From assembly GCA_017451695.1 (NCBI GenBank), contig JAFTNW010000018.1:1-39500 (forward strand): a stretch of DNA of 39,500 bases, in the 5' to 3' direction. Positions within the stretch are counted from its first letter, which is position 1, and each line of letters begins with the position of its first letter. The stretch comes from Bacteroidaceae bacterium (GTDB lineage Bacteria > Bacteroidota > Bacteroidia > Bacteroidales > Bacteroidaceae). Under the pieces are notes generated by a model. That model worked only from the letters and a program-made list of their open reading frames with translations. It was not told the DNA's origin and did not search any database. Position numbers and translations under genes: made by a program. This document shows, piece by piece, positions 13,392 to 21,377 of this stretch.

Positions 13392-14396
13392 ATGGAAGAA
13401 ATTATAGCTCCGGTTCCAAAGGAACTGTTAAAGGCCGAATTGACCGAAGAGAAGCGCTTGCGCTTTACACATCGCAGTAATAATGAGATTTATATTGTTA
13501 CGGCATTCGACTCGCCCAATGTGATGCGCGAGATAGGTCGCCTGCGCGAGATTGCTTTTCGCGCAGCAGGTGGCGGTACCGGCAAGTCGATAGATATCGA
13601 CGAGTTCGATACCATGGAGAACCCCTACAAGCAGCTTATTGTGTGGAACCCCGAGTGCGACGACATCATAGGCGGTTACAGATATATCTTTGGTGGCGAT
13701 GTGCGCGTGGATGAACATGGCGAGCCCATGATAGCTACCGCTCACGGCATGTTCAAGTTCTCCGAAAAGTTCATGAAAGAGGTCTTGCCATACACCGTGG
13801 AACTTGGTCGTGCCTTTGTGGCGTTGGAGTATCAATCCTCCAAGATGGGCAGCAAAAGCATCTTTGCGCTCGACAATTTATGGGACGGTCTCGGTGCTCT
13901 CACCGTGGTGTTGCCCGGGGTAAAATATCTTTTCGGCAAGGTAACAATGTACCCCTCGTACCTCACCAAGGCGCGCGACATGATTCTCTATTTCTTGAAG
14001 AAACATTTCCCCGACCCCGACCAATTGGTGCAGCCCGTTACCCCATTGCTCATTGAAACCCCCGAGGAGGAGCTGAAAGCTCTCTTCTGCAAGGATAATT
14101 TCAAGGAAGATTACAGAACACTGAAACAAGAGGTACACAAGTTCGGCCTTGCCATCCCACCCATGGTAAATGCATACATGGGACTGTCGCCCACGATGAA
14201 AATCTTTGGAACAGCAGTGAATAAGGGCTTTGGCAATGTGGAAGAGACCGGCCTGCTTATAGCGGTTGCCGAATTGCAGGACGATAAGAGAATGAGATAC
14301 ATAGAGTCGTTTGCCAAGGAGAACCCCGACGCCATAAAACTGACATCAGGAGCAAACAAGGTGTTCTACCCCACAAACAACAAGGCTTTACAGTAA
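13392..14396 (+). CDS. glsB: GNAT-fold N-acyltransferase (OlsB/hemolysin-like), GlsB-like
   Basis: The 334-residue protein resembles the OlsB/'putative hemolysin' GNAT family, which transfers a 3-hydroxy-acyl chain from ACP to an amino-acid amine. Visible family features are LREIAFRAAGGGTGKSIDID (about residues 50-69) and the core strand TVELGRAFVALEYQ (about 135-148). It begins 18 bp after the PlsC-type gene and shares its promoter. A terminator follows. By analogy with Bacteroides GlsB the substrate should be glycine, giving commendamide-like N-acyl glycine that GlsA then O-acylates. The sequence alone does not decide between glycine and ornithine. Confidence 0.8.
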   Translation: MEEIIAPVPKELLKAELTEEKRLRFTHRSNNEIYIVTAFDSPNVMREIGRLREIAFRAAGGGTGKSIDIDEFDTMENPYKQLIVWNPECDDIIGGYRYIFGGDVRVDEHGEPMIATAHGMFKFSEKFMKEVLPYTVELGRAFVALEYQSSKMGSKSIFALDNLWDGLGALTVVLPGVKYLFGKVTMYPSYLTKARDMILYFLKKHFPDPDQLVQPVTPLLIETPEEELKALFCKDNFKEDYRTLKQEVHKFGLAIPPMVNAYMGLSPTMKIFGTAVNKGFGNVEETGLLIAVAELQDDKRMRYIESFAKENPDAIKLTSGANKVFYPTNNKALQ

Positions 14397-14409
14397 TGCA
14401 AACGAAAGG

Positions 14410-14442
14410 CTCCGAGAACAATTTGGTTTACTCGGAGTTTTT
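14410..14442 (+). terminator. Terminator after the acyltransferase operon
   Basis: Arms ctccgag (14410-14416) and ctcggag (14431-14437) form a 7-bp stem with a 14-nt loop, followed by five Ts. It lies 14 bp after the GNAT stop codon and ends the operon. Confidence 0.8.
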
Positions 14443-14590
14443 CATTTAATGATTAGTGATTATACAAGATATTACAGCAAACGCAAAAAGTCATTGGCTC
14501 GTTCATTTTTCGCGACCCGCACGGCATGCATTTTATCCATGCAACGTGCAACTAAACGCTAATGAACTCACCGATAACAAAACATTGTTT

Positions 14591-14669
14591 TGTCGTTTCC
14601 AACTTATGTGAGAAATCCAAATACACTGCTTGTTGAGAATTTTCCACCCAATCGGTTGCCAAAATGACA
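14591..14669 (+). repeat. Dispersed intergenic repeat, copy A (upstream of dut)
   Basis: This segment and 21293-21361 share the same plan: TGTC at the left end, tatgtgaga-at-caaa after about 17 bases, a T/C-rich middle with ttttcc, and caaaatgaca at the right end. Here the ends are TGTCGT and ATGACA, so the terminal inversion is imperfect. It occupies part of a 309-bp gene-free stretch (14397-14705) that otherwise holds only the terminator at 14410-14442. An ATG at 14664 lies inside the repeat, which argues against it as the dut start. Confidence 0.5.
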
Positions 14670-14705
14670 TGCTTGTGCAAACTGTTTATAATTACAATAA
14701 ATAAT

Positions 14706-15140
14706 ATGATGAAAGTACAGATAATTAACCGTTCAAAGCATCAGCTTCCCGCCTATGCCACCGATTTGTCGGCAGGGATGGATTTGAGAGCAAATATCGA
14801 TGCGCCAATCGAGTTGCAGCCCTTGCAACGCGCATTGGTGCCCACAGGTCTTTTCATGGCACTGCCGGCAGGCTACGAGGCGCAGGTGCGCCCCCGCAGC
14901 GGCTTGGCAATAAAGAAGGGCATAACGGTCTTGAACTCGCCCGGAACGGTGGATGCCGACTATCGTGGCGAGGTGTGCGTTATTCTTGTGAACCTATCAA
15001 ACGAACCCTTCCTCATTACCGATGGCGAGCGCATAGCACAGATGGTGATAGCCCGCCACGAACAGGTGGAGTGGTGCGAGGTGGATGTACTCAATGAAAC
15101 CGAGCGTGGTGCAGGCGGTTTCGGCCATACAGGTGTGTAA
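14706..15140 (+). CDS. dut: dUTP diphosphatase (dUTPase)
   Basis: Dut hydrolyses dUTP to dUMP and pyrophosphate, keeping uracil out of DNA and feeding dTMP synthesis. From the chosen start the protein has 144 residues, the normal trimeric dUTPase length. It shows motif 1 ([10 protein letters not shown]), motif 2 ([10 protein letters not shown]), motif 3 ([11 protein letters not shown]), motif 4 (GERIAQMV) and the C-terminal Gly-rich motif 5 ([10 protein letters not shown]). The frame can be extended upstream to an ATG at 14664, but that lies in a dispersed repeat and adds residues unlike the family, so MMKVQIIN at 14706 is preferred. The next gene starts 5 bp after the stop. Confidence 0.95.
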   Translation: MMKVQIINRSKHQLPAYATDLSAGMDLRANIDAPIELQPLQRALVPTGLFMALPAGYEAQVRPRSGLAIKKGITVLNSPGTVDADYRGEVCVILVNLSNEPFLITDGERIAQMVIARHEQVEWCEVDVLNETERGAGGFGHTGV

Positions 15141-15145
15141 ACGGT

Positions 15146-16894
15146 ATGTTGTCGGCTATGCAAAAAATACTCCTCTGCTTTATGCTGCTGCTGTCTTGTG
15201 CTGCATCGGCATCGCCGTTGTGCGTGGCCGACTCCATTGCACGCGAGCGTGCAGCCGACTATTACTATCTGCAGGCGGTATCCTTGCTGGAGCAGGAAAA
15301 ATACGATGCCGCATACGATATGTTCGAGCATTGTCGCTCCCTCTCCCCGTCGTCATCGGCGGTATTGTACGAACTTGCCAATATATACCAATACATAGGT
15401 CAGCGCGATGAGGCGCTTGCCATTTTAAGAGGCATAGTTCAGGACAACCCCAAGAACTATCTCTTCTGGGAATCCCTCCTGCGTTTCCTCGAAGAGGATG
15501 GCAATGCCGATGCCCTTTTGCAGGTATATGAGGAGATGGCCCGTGTATTCCCCGAGAAGAGCGAACTATATTACACCCTTGCCAATCAATACAGCGAGCA
15601 AGGCGATTACGAGCGTGCAATAGAGGCCTATAATCATTACGAAAAGATAGAGGGCAAGTCCGACGTGCTCTCATTGCAGCGATACCGCACATACATGATG
15701 ATGGGCGACGGTGCAGCAGCCATAGCCGAGGTGGAATCCCTCATAGCAGAGTACCCCGACGATTCCCGTTTTCTTGCCATGCTTGGCGAAACATATTATT
15801 TCCTGGGCGATGCCGAAAGGTCTGTTGCAATACATAACGATGTGATTGCAAATGATCCCGAAAACATCTATTCGCGCACATCCCTGGCCGGGTATTACCA
15901 GACTGAAAAGAACGATTCGCTCTATTGCCACTATGTGGAGAGGGTTATACGCAGTGAAAAAATCGATAGCGAGGAGCGTCTCCCCCTCCTGAAAGAGTAT
16001 GTAACATACCTGGATGAACGCGGAAAATTCGATTATGTGATATCCTTTATCGATTCGCTCCTTGAACATCCCCAGGCATACCCCGACGCAATTGAAATCT
16101 TCTTCATATACCACGAGCTTTGTATAAACAGGCCCGAGGCCGACGAGGCCATGATGCGCCCGCTGGTGGAGAAGATTCTCGTTAAAGAGCCCGATAACAG
16201 ATGGGCACACCTCACCATGCTCTATTTTGCCATAGAGCGTCAGGACTACGAAGAGGTTGTAGCACGTTGCGAAACAGCCATAATGTATTTCCCCGAAACA
16301 TTAACCCTCTATCGCTATCTCGGTGTTTCGCTTTACCATCTTGGTCGTAAGGACGAGGCTCTTGAAGTATACAAACAGGGTGTGGAGCGTTGCGGCGACA
16401 CTGCCAATGCCGGAGAGCTTTCCGATATGTATGCTCTCATAGGTGATTCGTACCACGAGGCGGGCGAGATGAAGGAAACGATAGATGCGTATGAGTCTGC
16501 ACTCGCCTTCGATAGCAGCAACCTGTCTGTTCTTAATAACTATGCATACTATCTGGCCCTTGCAGGAATGAACCTTGACAAGGCATTGGAGATGAGTGCA
16601 CGCACCCTGCAAGACGAGCCCGATGAACTGATATATGTCGATACATACGCCTGGATACTCTTCTTGCTCGAAAGGTACGACGAGGCCAAGGAGCACGCCG
16701 ACAGGCTCATGGCGGGCGATGCCCCAAAGAGCGCGGTGGAGTATCACCATTGCGGCGATATCTATGCCAAGTGCGGCGATATCGATAAGGCGGTGGAGTG
16801 CTGGATATTGGCACGCGACAACGGCGACGATTCAAAGGTGTTGAAACGCAAGATTAAGAAAAGAAAATATATTCCCGATGGAAAGAAAAAGTAA
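15146..16894 (+). CDS. Exported TPR-repeat protein
   Basis: The 582-residue protein starts with a hydrophobic signal segment (MQKILLCFMLLLSCAASA if translation begins at the second Met, 15158). The Cys after LLLS could be a lipidation site, though the lipobox is not ideal. The rest is a long run of about ten or more tetratricopeptide repeats, with recurring YE-LA-YQ-GDYERAI and ALEVYKQG type patterns and A/G at the packing positions. TPR arrays hold protein partners. No catalytic motif is visible. The 3' end overlaps the DUF4292 lipoprotein gene by 17 bp, so the two are translationally coupled. The same dut-TPR-DUF4292-LytM order is common in Bacteroidales, suggesting an envelope assembly role. 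Confidence 0.85.
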   Translation: MLSAMQKILLCFMLLLSCAASASPLCVADSIARERAADYYYLQAVSLLEQEKYDAAYDMFEHCRSLSPSSSAVLYELANIYQYIGQRDEALAILRGIVQDNPKNYLFWESLLRFLEEDGNADALLQVYEEMARVFPEKSELYYTLANQYSEQGDYERAIEAYNHYEKIEGKSDVLSLQRYRTYMMMGDGAAAIAEVESLIAEYPDDSRFLAMLGETYYFLGDAERSVAIHNDVIANDPENIYSRTSLAGYYQTEKNDSLYCHYVERVIRSEKIDSEERLPLLKEYVTYLDERGKFDYVISFIDSLLEHPQAYPDAIEIFFIYHELCINRPEADEAMMRPLVEKILVKEPDNRWAHLTMLYFAIERQDYEEVVARCETAIMYFPETLTLYRYLGVSLYHLGRKDEALEVYKQGVERCGDTANAGELSDMYALIGDSYHEAGEMKETIDAYESALAFDSSNLSVLNNYAYYLALAGMNLDKALEMSARTLQDEPDELIYVDTYAWILFLLERYDEAKEHADRLMAGDAPKSAVEYHHCGDIYAKCGDIDKAVECWILARDNGDDSKVLKRKIKKRKYIPDGKKK

Positions 16895-17690
16895 CATATT
16901 CCTGCTCTTTATGTTCCTTGCGGTACTGTTGCTCTCAGGCTGTAAATCCTCAAAAACAGCGACGGGTATGAGCAAGGCTCATGTTGAACAGATGAAGTCC
17001 CTGCCTGCTGTCAGTGGCGGGTTAAAGGCTTTGTCGGCCAAGATGAAAATATCCGTGAATGCAGGCGGCAAGCCTGTGTCTTCGTCGGGTAATCTCAAAG
17101 TGCAGCAAGGCACCGGGGTGCAGTTCTCTATTACCCCGCTTGGTATTTTCGAGGCTGCGCGGGTGGAGTTCCTTCCGCAGTATGTGCAGTATATCAACAA
17201 AATGGAGGGGCATTACTCCCAAGTACAGTACTCCGATGTACCCCTGCTCAACGAACTCGGGCTCGGTTACCCCTTGCTTGAATCGGTATTCCTGAACACT
17301 GTTTATATACCGTCGGGCATGAGTGCCGATGAATTTCTTGCCCGAGCATCGGTGAAGAAGATGGATGGTGCAATGGTCATCACAACCACAATAAACGGAA
17401 TAACATACGAATATCATATAGACGAGGCAAGCGGCTCGCTTGTAAAGAGCAGTGGAACGTGCAGCAACGGAACCTCCGTGTCGTGTAGCTACGGCGGTTT
17501 CCAATCGCTTGGCGAGCGCTCTTTCCCCACCTCTATGGAACTTGTTCTCGGCGGTACGGGCAAGGCTGTAACACTCGCAATATCGTTAAGCAGAATGAAA
17601 GAGGGTGCCGAGGTGCGCCCCTCAATCCCCTCTTCCTCATACAAGAAAGTGGCACCTGCGGCCCTTTTGAAACTTTTAGGCGGCAAATGA
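16878..17690 (+). CDS. DUF4292-type lipoprotein (LolB-like fold suspected)
   Basis: The N-terminus MERKSNIFLLFMFLAVLLLSGCKSSK is a clear lipoprotein signal with lipobox LSGC, so the mature protein begins at Cys22 and is membrane-anchored in the periplasm. The 270-residue body looks like DUF4292: a beta-rich region with GNLKVQQGTGVQFSITPLG, then EAARVEFLPQYVQYINKMEG and a Y..vP..nelglgYPLLE segment. DUF4292 resembles the half-barrel fold of the LolA/LolB lipoprotein carriers, so a role in lipoprotein delivery to the outer membrane is a reasonable inference but not shown. It overlaps the TPR gene upstream and precedes the LytM gene by 22 bp. Confidence 0.8.
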   Translation: MERKSNIFLLFMFLAVLLLSGCKSSKTATGMSKAHVEQMKSLPAVSGGLKALSAKMKISVNAGGKPVSSSGNLKVQQGTGVQFSITPLGIFEAARVEFLPQYVQYINKMEGHYSQVQYSDVPLLNELGLGYPLLESVFLNTVYIPSGMSADEFLARASVKKMDGAMVITTTINGITYEYHIDEASGSLVKSSGTCSNGTSVSCSYGGFQSLGERSFPTSMELVLGGTGKAVTLAISLSRMKEGAEVRPSIPSSSYKKVAPAALLKLLGGK

Positions 17691-17712
17691 TAATATTGTA
17701 AAAATACGACAA

Positions 17713-18978
17713 ATGCGAATATATATATACCTCCTCACGGCACTGCTATTGCTCCCTTGCACCCTCCTTGCTCAGAGCTCCGAGGTGAAAAAGAAGAGGC
17801 AGCAGGTAAGCAGCCTCAAACAGCAAATTGCAAAGAAAGAGAACATCTTGTTGTCCTCTAAAAAGGATATAGAGAGTAAATTGGCCAATCTCAATCTGCT
17901 CTCTGCCCGGATAACCGAGCGCAAGGAACTTGTAACCCTGCTCACTGAGGAAATGGCTGCATTGAACGGTGAGATAAAGAAACTCAACGGCGAGGTGGCC
18001 GACAAGGAGGCCAAAGTGGATGAGTCCAAGAAGGAGTATGCATCGGCACTGAACCGTTCGCGTCGTTACGGGACATTCCAGGATAAACTGCTCTTTGTGG
18101 TTTCGGCCAATGATTTTAACTCCATGCTGCGCCGTTACCGCTACGCACGCGAATATATGCAGGCATACAAAAAGAAGGGCGAGGAATTAAAGGCAGATAT
18201 AGCTGCATTGAATGTGAAGAAAGCCCAGCTCGACAGCACGCTGGCGACAAAGCAGATATCGCTCGACGAGCAGGAACACCAGCGCAAGGCATTGCAATTG
18301 CTTGAAGAGCAGGAACGTACTCTTGTTGCCGAGCTTAAAAAAGAGTCGCGCAAGGTGGAAAAGGAGATTGCAGCACAACGCAAGAAGTTGGATAAATTGA
18401 ATCGCGAAATAGAGCTTGCCGTGGAGCGCGAGATAAAGGCGCAGCAGGCACGCGAGCTCGCAGCTAAGAAAAAGGCTGCCGCTGCTGCAAAAAATGCCAA
18501 AAAGGGCGGTAAAACCACATCCACGGCACCTGCGAAGTCCGAGGATAAGGGAGTACCCAAACTCTCTGCCATGTTCGAACAGAACAAAGGCAAGTTGCCG
18601 GTGCCCATCACAGGCAGTTATCACCTGGTTGCAAGTTTTGGACCGCAGAAAGGTGTTGTGGGCAAAGGTACCGTTAAGATAGACTACGGCGGTATAATGC
18701 TCGAAGGCGAGCGTGGTGCAAAGGCTCGTTGCATATTCGATGGCAGGGTGGCATCTGTAATTCGCCAAGCCGAGTTTGCCTTCGTTCTTGTGCGCCACGA
18801 TAAATATATTTCAGTATATAGCCGCTTGGACGATATTATGGTAAAGGAGGGCGACGAAATAAAAGCCGGTGATATTGTGGGTACCGTTGCCCACCTGTCA
18901 GGCCACACCCGCTTGCAATTCCAGCTATACAAGGAGCGCACAAAACTCAACCCCATGCAGTGGTTAAAGTTAAGATAA
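17713..18978 (+). CDS. EnvC-like murein hydrolase activator (degenerate LytM/M23)
   Basis: The signal peptide MRIYIYLLTALLLLPCTLLAQ is followed by two long coiled-coil segments (about residues 24-120 and 150-260, rich in K, E, A and L). A low-complexity Ala/Lys linker (about 255-280) then leads to a C-terminal LytM domain (about 300-421). The LytM domain lacks the zinc ligands. The usual H-x3-D near GxDI is replaced by YGGIMLEG, and the usual HxH is replaced by RLQFQLY. It is therefore probably not a peptidase but an EnvC-like protein that activates cell-wall amidases during septum splitting. It is the last gene of the dut-TPR-DUF4292 run. Confidence 0.85.
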   Translation: MRIYIYLLTALLLLPCTLLAQSSEVKKKRQQVSSLKQQIAKKENILLSSKKDIESKLANLNLLSARITERKELVTLLTEEMAALNGEIKKLNGEVADKEAKVDESKKEYASALNRSRRYGTFQDKLLFVVSANDFNSMLRRYRYAREYMQAYKKKGEELKADIAALNVKKAQLDSTLATKQISLDEQEHQRKALQLLEEQERTLVAELKKESRKVEKEIAAQRKKLDKLNREIELAVEREIKAQQARELAAKKKAAAAAKNAKKGGKTTSTAPAKSEDKGVPKLSAMFEQNKGKLPVPITGSYHLVASFGPQKGVVGKGTVKIDYGGIMLEGERGAKARCIFDGRVASVIRQAEFAFVLVRHDKYISVYSRLDDIMVKEGDEIKAGDIVGTVAHLSGHTRLQFQLYKERTKLNPMQWLKLR

Positions 18979-18989
18979 ATAAAACATGA

Positions 18990-19032
18990 AATGAGCCCCA
19001 AGGTTTTATAAAAGACTTTGGGGCTCATTATT
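18990..19032. terminator. Hairpin after the EnvC-like gene, shared with convergent argD
   Basis: Complementary arms atgagccccaa (18991-19001) and ttggggctcat (19018-19028) make an 11-bp stem with an A/T-rich loop. It lies 12 bp after the plus-strand stop. The minus-strand arginine operon ends at 19152 and runs towards it, so it may serve both. The T-tract is weak on both sides (tattgtt on plus), and the remaining 19033-19151 shows nothing else. Confidence 0.65.
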
Positions 19033-19151
19033 GTTCCAATTGCCAAGAATAAGATAGAGGATGAACTCAATTTGATTATAACCAATGTCTTTAGCACAAA
19101 ATTGCGTTTTGAATAGTTAAAGAGTGGTTGCACAAAAAGATGTCCTTGCTG

Positions 19152-20276
19152 TTATCCCAAGACTCGCTTGAATCTCTCAATGAATTCCTGTGCCTGTTCC
19201 ATTGTGAGGGTGAGTGGTGGCAGCAAACGTATCACGTTTGTGCCGCTTACGCCTGTGAACACATGTTCCTCAAACAGCAGCCTGCGGCGTATCTCCTTTA
19301 TGGGCTCCTCGAACTCCATGCCTATCATAAGCCCCTTGCCACGTACCTCCTTTATTTGAGGTATCTTCTTCAGTTCCTCCATAAGGTAGTCGCCCACCTT
19401 GTTCACATTCTCCAGCAGGTGCTCCTCCTCCATCACCTCCAGCACGGCTTGTGCCGCGGCGCAGGCAAGGTGGTTGCCGCCGAATGTAGTGCCAAGCTCG
19501 CCATACACGGCTTGGAACTTGGGGCTTATGAGCACGCAACCGATGGGGAATCCGTTGCCTATGCCCTTGGCCTGTGTGATGATGTCGGGGCGTATGCCGG
19601 CCCATTGATGTGCAAAGAATTTACCGCTGCGTCCGCAACCGCTCTGTATCTCGTCGAGTATGAGTGTGATGCCTGTGGCGTGGCACTCCTCTTGTAGCTG
19701 CTGCAAGAACTGCGCATCGGGTATTCTTATTCCGCCCACGCCCTGTATGCCTTCGATAATCACAGCTGTTACATCGCCCTTTGCAATCTCGGCACGCACG
19801 GCCTCAATGTCGTTCAGCGGCAGATAGGTGGTGTGCCCGTTGCTGTTTATGGGGGCAATTATCTTGGGGTTGTCGGTAACTTCCACCGCAAGCGATGTGC
19901 GGCCGTGGAATGCCTTGTTAAAGGCAATAACGCGGGTGCGCCCATTCTTGAACGACGACAACTTCAGTGCATTCTCGTTGGCCTCGGCTCCCGAGTTTAT
20001 GAAAAAGAGGTTGTAATCCTCGTAACCGCTTATCTTGCCCAGCGTTTCGGCCACCTTGCTTTGCAGTGTGTTTATCACCGAGTTTGAGTAGAAACCCAGC
20101 GTGCTCACCTGCTTGCTTATGTAATTGACATATTTGGGGTGTGCATGGCCTACGGATATTACCGCGTGCCCGCCGTAGAGGTCGAGGTATTCGGTGCCTT
20201 TGTCGTCCCACACGCGGCATCCGTCGCCCTTCACTATGTTTACATCGAATAGCGGATATACATCATATAGTTTCAT
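19152..20276 (-). CDS. argD: Acetyl/succinylornithine aminotransferase
   Basis: ArgD is a PLP enzyme that converts N-acylglutamate semialdehyde to N-acylornithine with glutamate as amino donor. The 374 residues show the class-III fold: NSGAEANENALKL (about 94-106), the cofactor Asp in LILDEIQSGCGRSGKF, and the Schiff-base lysine in TQAKGIGNGFPIG (Lys237). In Bacteroides the arginine pathway uses N-succinylated rather than N-acetylated intermediates, so the true substrate may be succinylornithine, which sequence alone cannot settle. It is the last gene of the argR operon, 13 bp after argC. Confidence 0.94.
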   Translation of the reverse strand: MKLYDVYPLFDVNIVKGDGCRVWDDKGTEYLDLYGGHAVISVGHAHPKYVNYISKQVSTLGFYSNSVINTLQSKVAETLGKISGYEDYNLFFINSGAEANENALKLSSFKNGRTRVIAFNKAFHGRTSLAVEVTDNPKIIAPINSNGHTTYLPLNDIEAVRAEIAKGDVTAVIIEGIQGVGGIRIPDAQFLQQLQEECHATGITLILDEIQSGCGRSGKFFAHQWAGIRPDIITQAKGIGNGFPIGCVLISPKFQAVYGELGTTFGGNHLACAAAQAVLEVMEEEHLLENVNKVGDYLMEELKKIPQIKEVRGKGLMIGMEFEEPIKEIRRRLLFEEHVFTGVSGTNVIRLLPPLTLTMEQAQEFIERFKRVLG

Positions 20277-20289
20277 ATTCTTCCCTTCT

Positions 20290-21258
20290 TTAGAATGCCG
20301 ATGGTTTTAGTTTGAGGCCCACTGTCTCCTCCAAGCCAAACAGCAGGTTCATATTGTGCACGGCCTGGCCGCTTGCACCCTTCAACAAGTTGTCGATGAT
20401 TGATGTTATGAGCAGTTTGTTGCCATGCTTCTCCAAGTGAATGAGGCACTTGTTGGTGTTCACCACCTGTTTAAGGTCGATGGGCTTGTTCACTATGTGT
20501 GTGAACGAGTCGCGCTCATAGTAGCTCTCGTACAGCTTGTAGAGCGTTTCAATATCCAAGTCGCACTTGACAACCAATGTGGCGAATATGCCGCGAGGGA
20601 AGTCGCCACGATAGGGGATGAAGTCTATCTCACCGTCAAAATCGGGCTGCAGCTGCTTTACACTCTGTAAAATCTCGGCAAGGTGCTGGTGGGTGAAGGG
20701 TTCGTATATGCTGATGTTGTTGTTGCGCCAGCTGTAGTGTGTGGTGGCCGACGGTTTCACTCCTGCGCCGGTGCTGCCGGTGATGGCATTTACCGATACG
20801 TCGCCCTTGAGCAGGTGCTCCTTGGCTAGGGGCAGCAGGCCAAGCTCTATGCAGGTGGCAAAGCAACCGGGGTTGGCCACATAGCGGCTCTTGCATGTGG
20901 CACGGCGGTTGAGCTCGGGCAGGCCGTAGATAAAGTCGTGCTCGTGGCTCTTTATGCGGTAGTCCATGGAGAGGTCTATCACCTTCAGCTCGTCGGGCAG
21001 CTGGTGGCTCTCAAGGAATTTGCGTGTGTCGCCATGCGCTGTGCAGAAGAAGAGCAGGTCTATCTCTTCAAACGGCATTTGGTCGGTGAACAGCAGGTCG
21101 GTTTCGCCAAGCAGGCCTGCATGAACGTCGGTTATGCGGTTGCCGGCATTGCTGCTGCTGTGAACAAATTTTATTTCTACTTCGGGGTGGCCAAGCAATA
21201 GGCGGATAAGTTCTCCGGCTGTGTATCCTGCACCACCGATTATTCCAACTTTTATCAT
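20290..21258 (-). CDS. argC: N-acetyl-gamma-glutamyl-phosphate reductase
   Basis: ArgC reduces N-acylglutamyl phosphate to the semialdehyde with NADPH. The 322-residue protein opens with the nucleotide-binding signature VGIIGGAGYTAGELIRLL. It carries the catalytic cysteine in VANPGCFATCIELGLLPLA (Cys132) and the downstream TGSTGAGVKPS and PYRGDFPRG patches of the family. Length is normal. It sits between argG, after a 119-bp gap that holds a dispersed repeat, and argD, 13 bp on. As for ArgD, the acyl group in this lineage may be succinyl. Confidence 0.95.
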   Translation of the reverse strand: MIKVGIIGGAGYTAGELIRLLLGHPEVEIKFVHSSSNAGNRITDVHAGLLGETDLLFTDQMPFEEIDLLFFCTAHGDTRKFLESHQLPDELKVIDLSMDYRIKSHEHDFIYGLPELNRRATCKSRYVANPGCFATCIELGLLPLAKEHLLKGDVSVNAITGSTGAGVKPSATTHYSWRNNNISIYEPFTHQHLAEILQSVKQLQPDFDGEIDFIPYRGDFPRGIFATLVVKCDLDIETLYKLYESYYERDSFTHIVNKPIDLKQVVNTNKCLIHLEKHGNKLLITSIIDNLLKGASGQAVHNMNLLFGLEETVGLKLKPSAF

Positions 21259-21292
21259 TATTCTCTATTAAATATTATTTCAATAACAATGC

Positions 21293-21361
21293 TGTCATCT
21301 CAAGCGTATGTGAGAGATTCAAAATAAGATTTTTCCCCTCCTTTTACTCGTCAAAATGACA
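21293..21361 (+). repeat. Dispersed intergenic repeat, copy B (between argG and argC)
   Basis: This is a 69-bp unit with ends TGTCAT and ATGACA, an exact inverted repeat. It contains atctcaagcgtatgtgagagat, which can form a short hairpin. It matches the plan of the copy at 14591-14669, including tatgtgaga-at-caaa and the right end caaaatgaca. The size, terminal inversion and intergenic position suggest a non-autonomous repeat of the REP/MITE kind. It splits the arg operon. Confidence 0.55.
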
Positions 21362-21377
21362 TCATGAATGCGGTGTA

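Noticed and set aside
14664..14705. Longer dut reading frame starting at 14664
   Set aside because: The extra 14 residues are unlike dUTPases and are encoded by the end of a dispersed repeat. The ATG at 14706 gives the normal 144-residue protein.
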